From NCBI GenBank assembly GCA_964533785.1, contig CAZHNG010000387.1, positions 1 to 6,121 on the forward strand: a stretch of DNA of 6,121 nucleotides, read 5' to 3'. The position numbers and the translations under genes were made by a program. Positions 6,037 to 6,121 of the stretch are shown here, in pieces. How positions within the stretch are numbered: the stretch's first letter is position 1; the number at the start of each line of letters is the position of its first letter. The DNA is from JANQRV01 sp964533785. GTDB lineage: Bacteria > Bacteroidota > Bacteroidia > Chitinophagales > Saprospiraceae. Under the pieces are notes generated by a model. It had not been told where the DNA came from. It ran no database searches and saw only the letters and a program-made list of their open reading frames with translations.

Positions 6037-6120
6037 ATACTATGCTCCCCTGCCTGCTCGGCCGATCATAGCCGTCCACGTAGGGCCCGTCTGGGCAGGT
6101 TAAGCGTTAATTTGTAGTAT
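6037..6120. repeat. GC-rich block with nested inverted repeats at the right edge
   Basis: An outer pair, ATACTA (6037-6042) and TAGTAT (6115-6120), encloses an inner pair, CCTGCC (6049-6054) and GGCAGG (6094-6099). Smaller palindromes CGGCCG (6059-6064) and GGGCCC (6083-6088) lie inside. Forty of the 56 bases at 6044-6099 are G or C by hand count, in sharp contrast with the AT-rich flank. It could be a structured RNA, a small non-coding mobile or dispersed element, or a fragment of something continuing to the right. The matching ends at 6037 and 6120 hint at a unit about 84 bp long, but no target-site duplication can be established so near the edge. Confidence 0.35.
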
Positions 6121-6121
6121 C

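Noticed and set aside
6001..6117. 38-codon arginine-rich frame starting ATG at 6001
   Set aside because: It spans the composition break between AT-rich and GC-rich DNA and overlaps the 23-codon frame. The arginine content follows from reading GC-rich DNA in that frame, and no family is recognised.
6037..6121. tRNA, tmRNA, SRP RNA or RNase P RNA at the right edge
   Set aside because: No T-loop, CCA-adjacent acceptor, SRP conserved loop or RNase P core sequence could be found on either strand.

Overview
The window looks like chromosomal DNA of a Bacteroidota bacterium, possibly near Saprospiraceae/Lewinella. This rests on four things: none of the five gene starts has a Shine-Dalgarno sequence, the upstream regions are AT-rich with sequences resembling the Bacteroidota promoter (TTG or TTTG, about 17-23 nt, TAnnTTTG), the very large multi-membrane histidine kinase is of a type familiar in that phylum, and protein-level similarity is recognised by eye. 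The phylum is fairly likely; the family is a guess.

Layout, left to right. Positions 1-295 (minus) hold the N-terminal third of a D-2-hydroxyacid (glycerate-type) dehydrogenase that runs off the left edge. A perfect 40-bp palindrome (312-351) separates it from an RluB-like rRNA pseudouridine synthase (356-1108, minus). A short divergent promoter region with a 14-bp inverted repeat (1157-1170) leads to an ArsR/SmtB-type repressor (1201-1515), the only plus-strand gene. It ends 11 bp from the convergent 3' end of a single-domain rhodanese (1527-1901, minus). A 68-bp gap with a 9-bp-arm inverted repeat separates the rhodanese from a 1271-residue NtrY-like membrane histidine kinase (1970-5785, minus), which fills most of the window. 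The last 336 bp (5786-6121) contain no convincing gene. They are AT-rich and end in a sharply GC-rich block with nested inverted repeats at the right edge.

How the genes relate. The dehydrogenase and the pseudouridine synthase are unrelated housekeeping-type genes that share direction only. The ArsR regulator, with a cysteine-rich tail, and the rhodanese make a plausible sulfur-, thiol- or metal-responsive pair, although they are convergent rather than in one operon. The kinase has no response regulator within the window. It carries three extracytoplasmic segments and twelve predicted membrane helices, so it probably integrates several envelope signals.

I found no CRISPR array, transposase, tRNA, rRNA, phage gene or defence system. 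The items most worth a second look are the kinase architecture, the perfect palindrome, the ArsR cysteine set beside a rhodanese, and the GC-rich structured block at the right edge.
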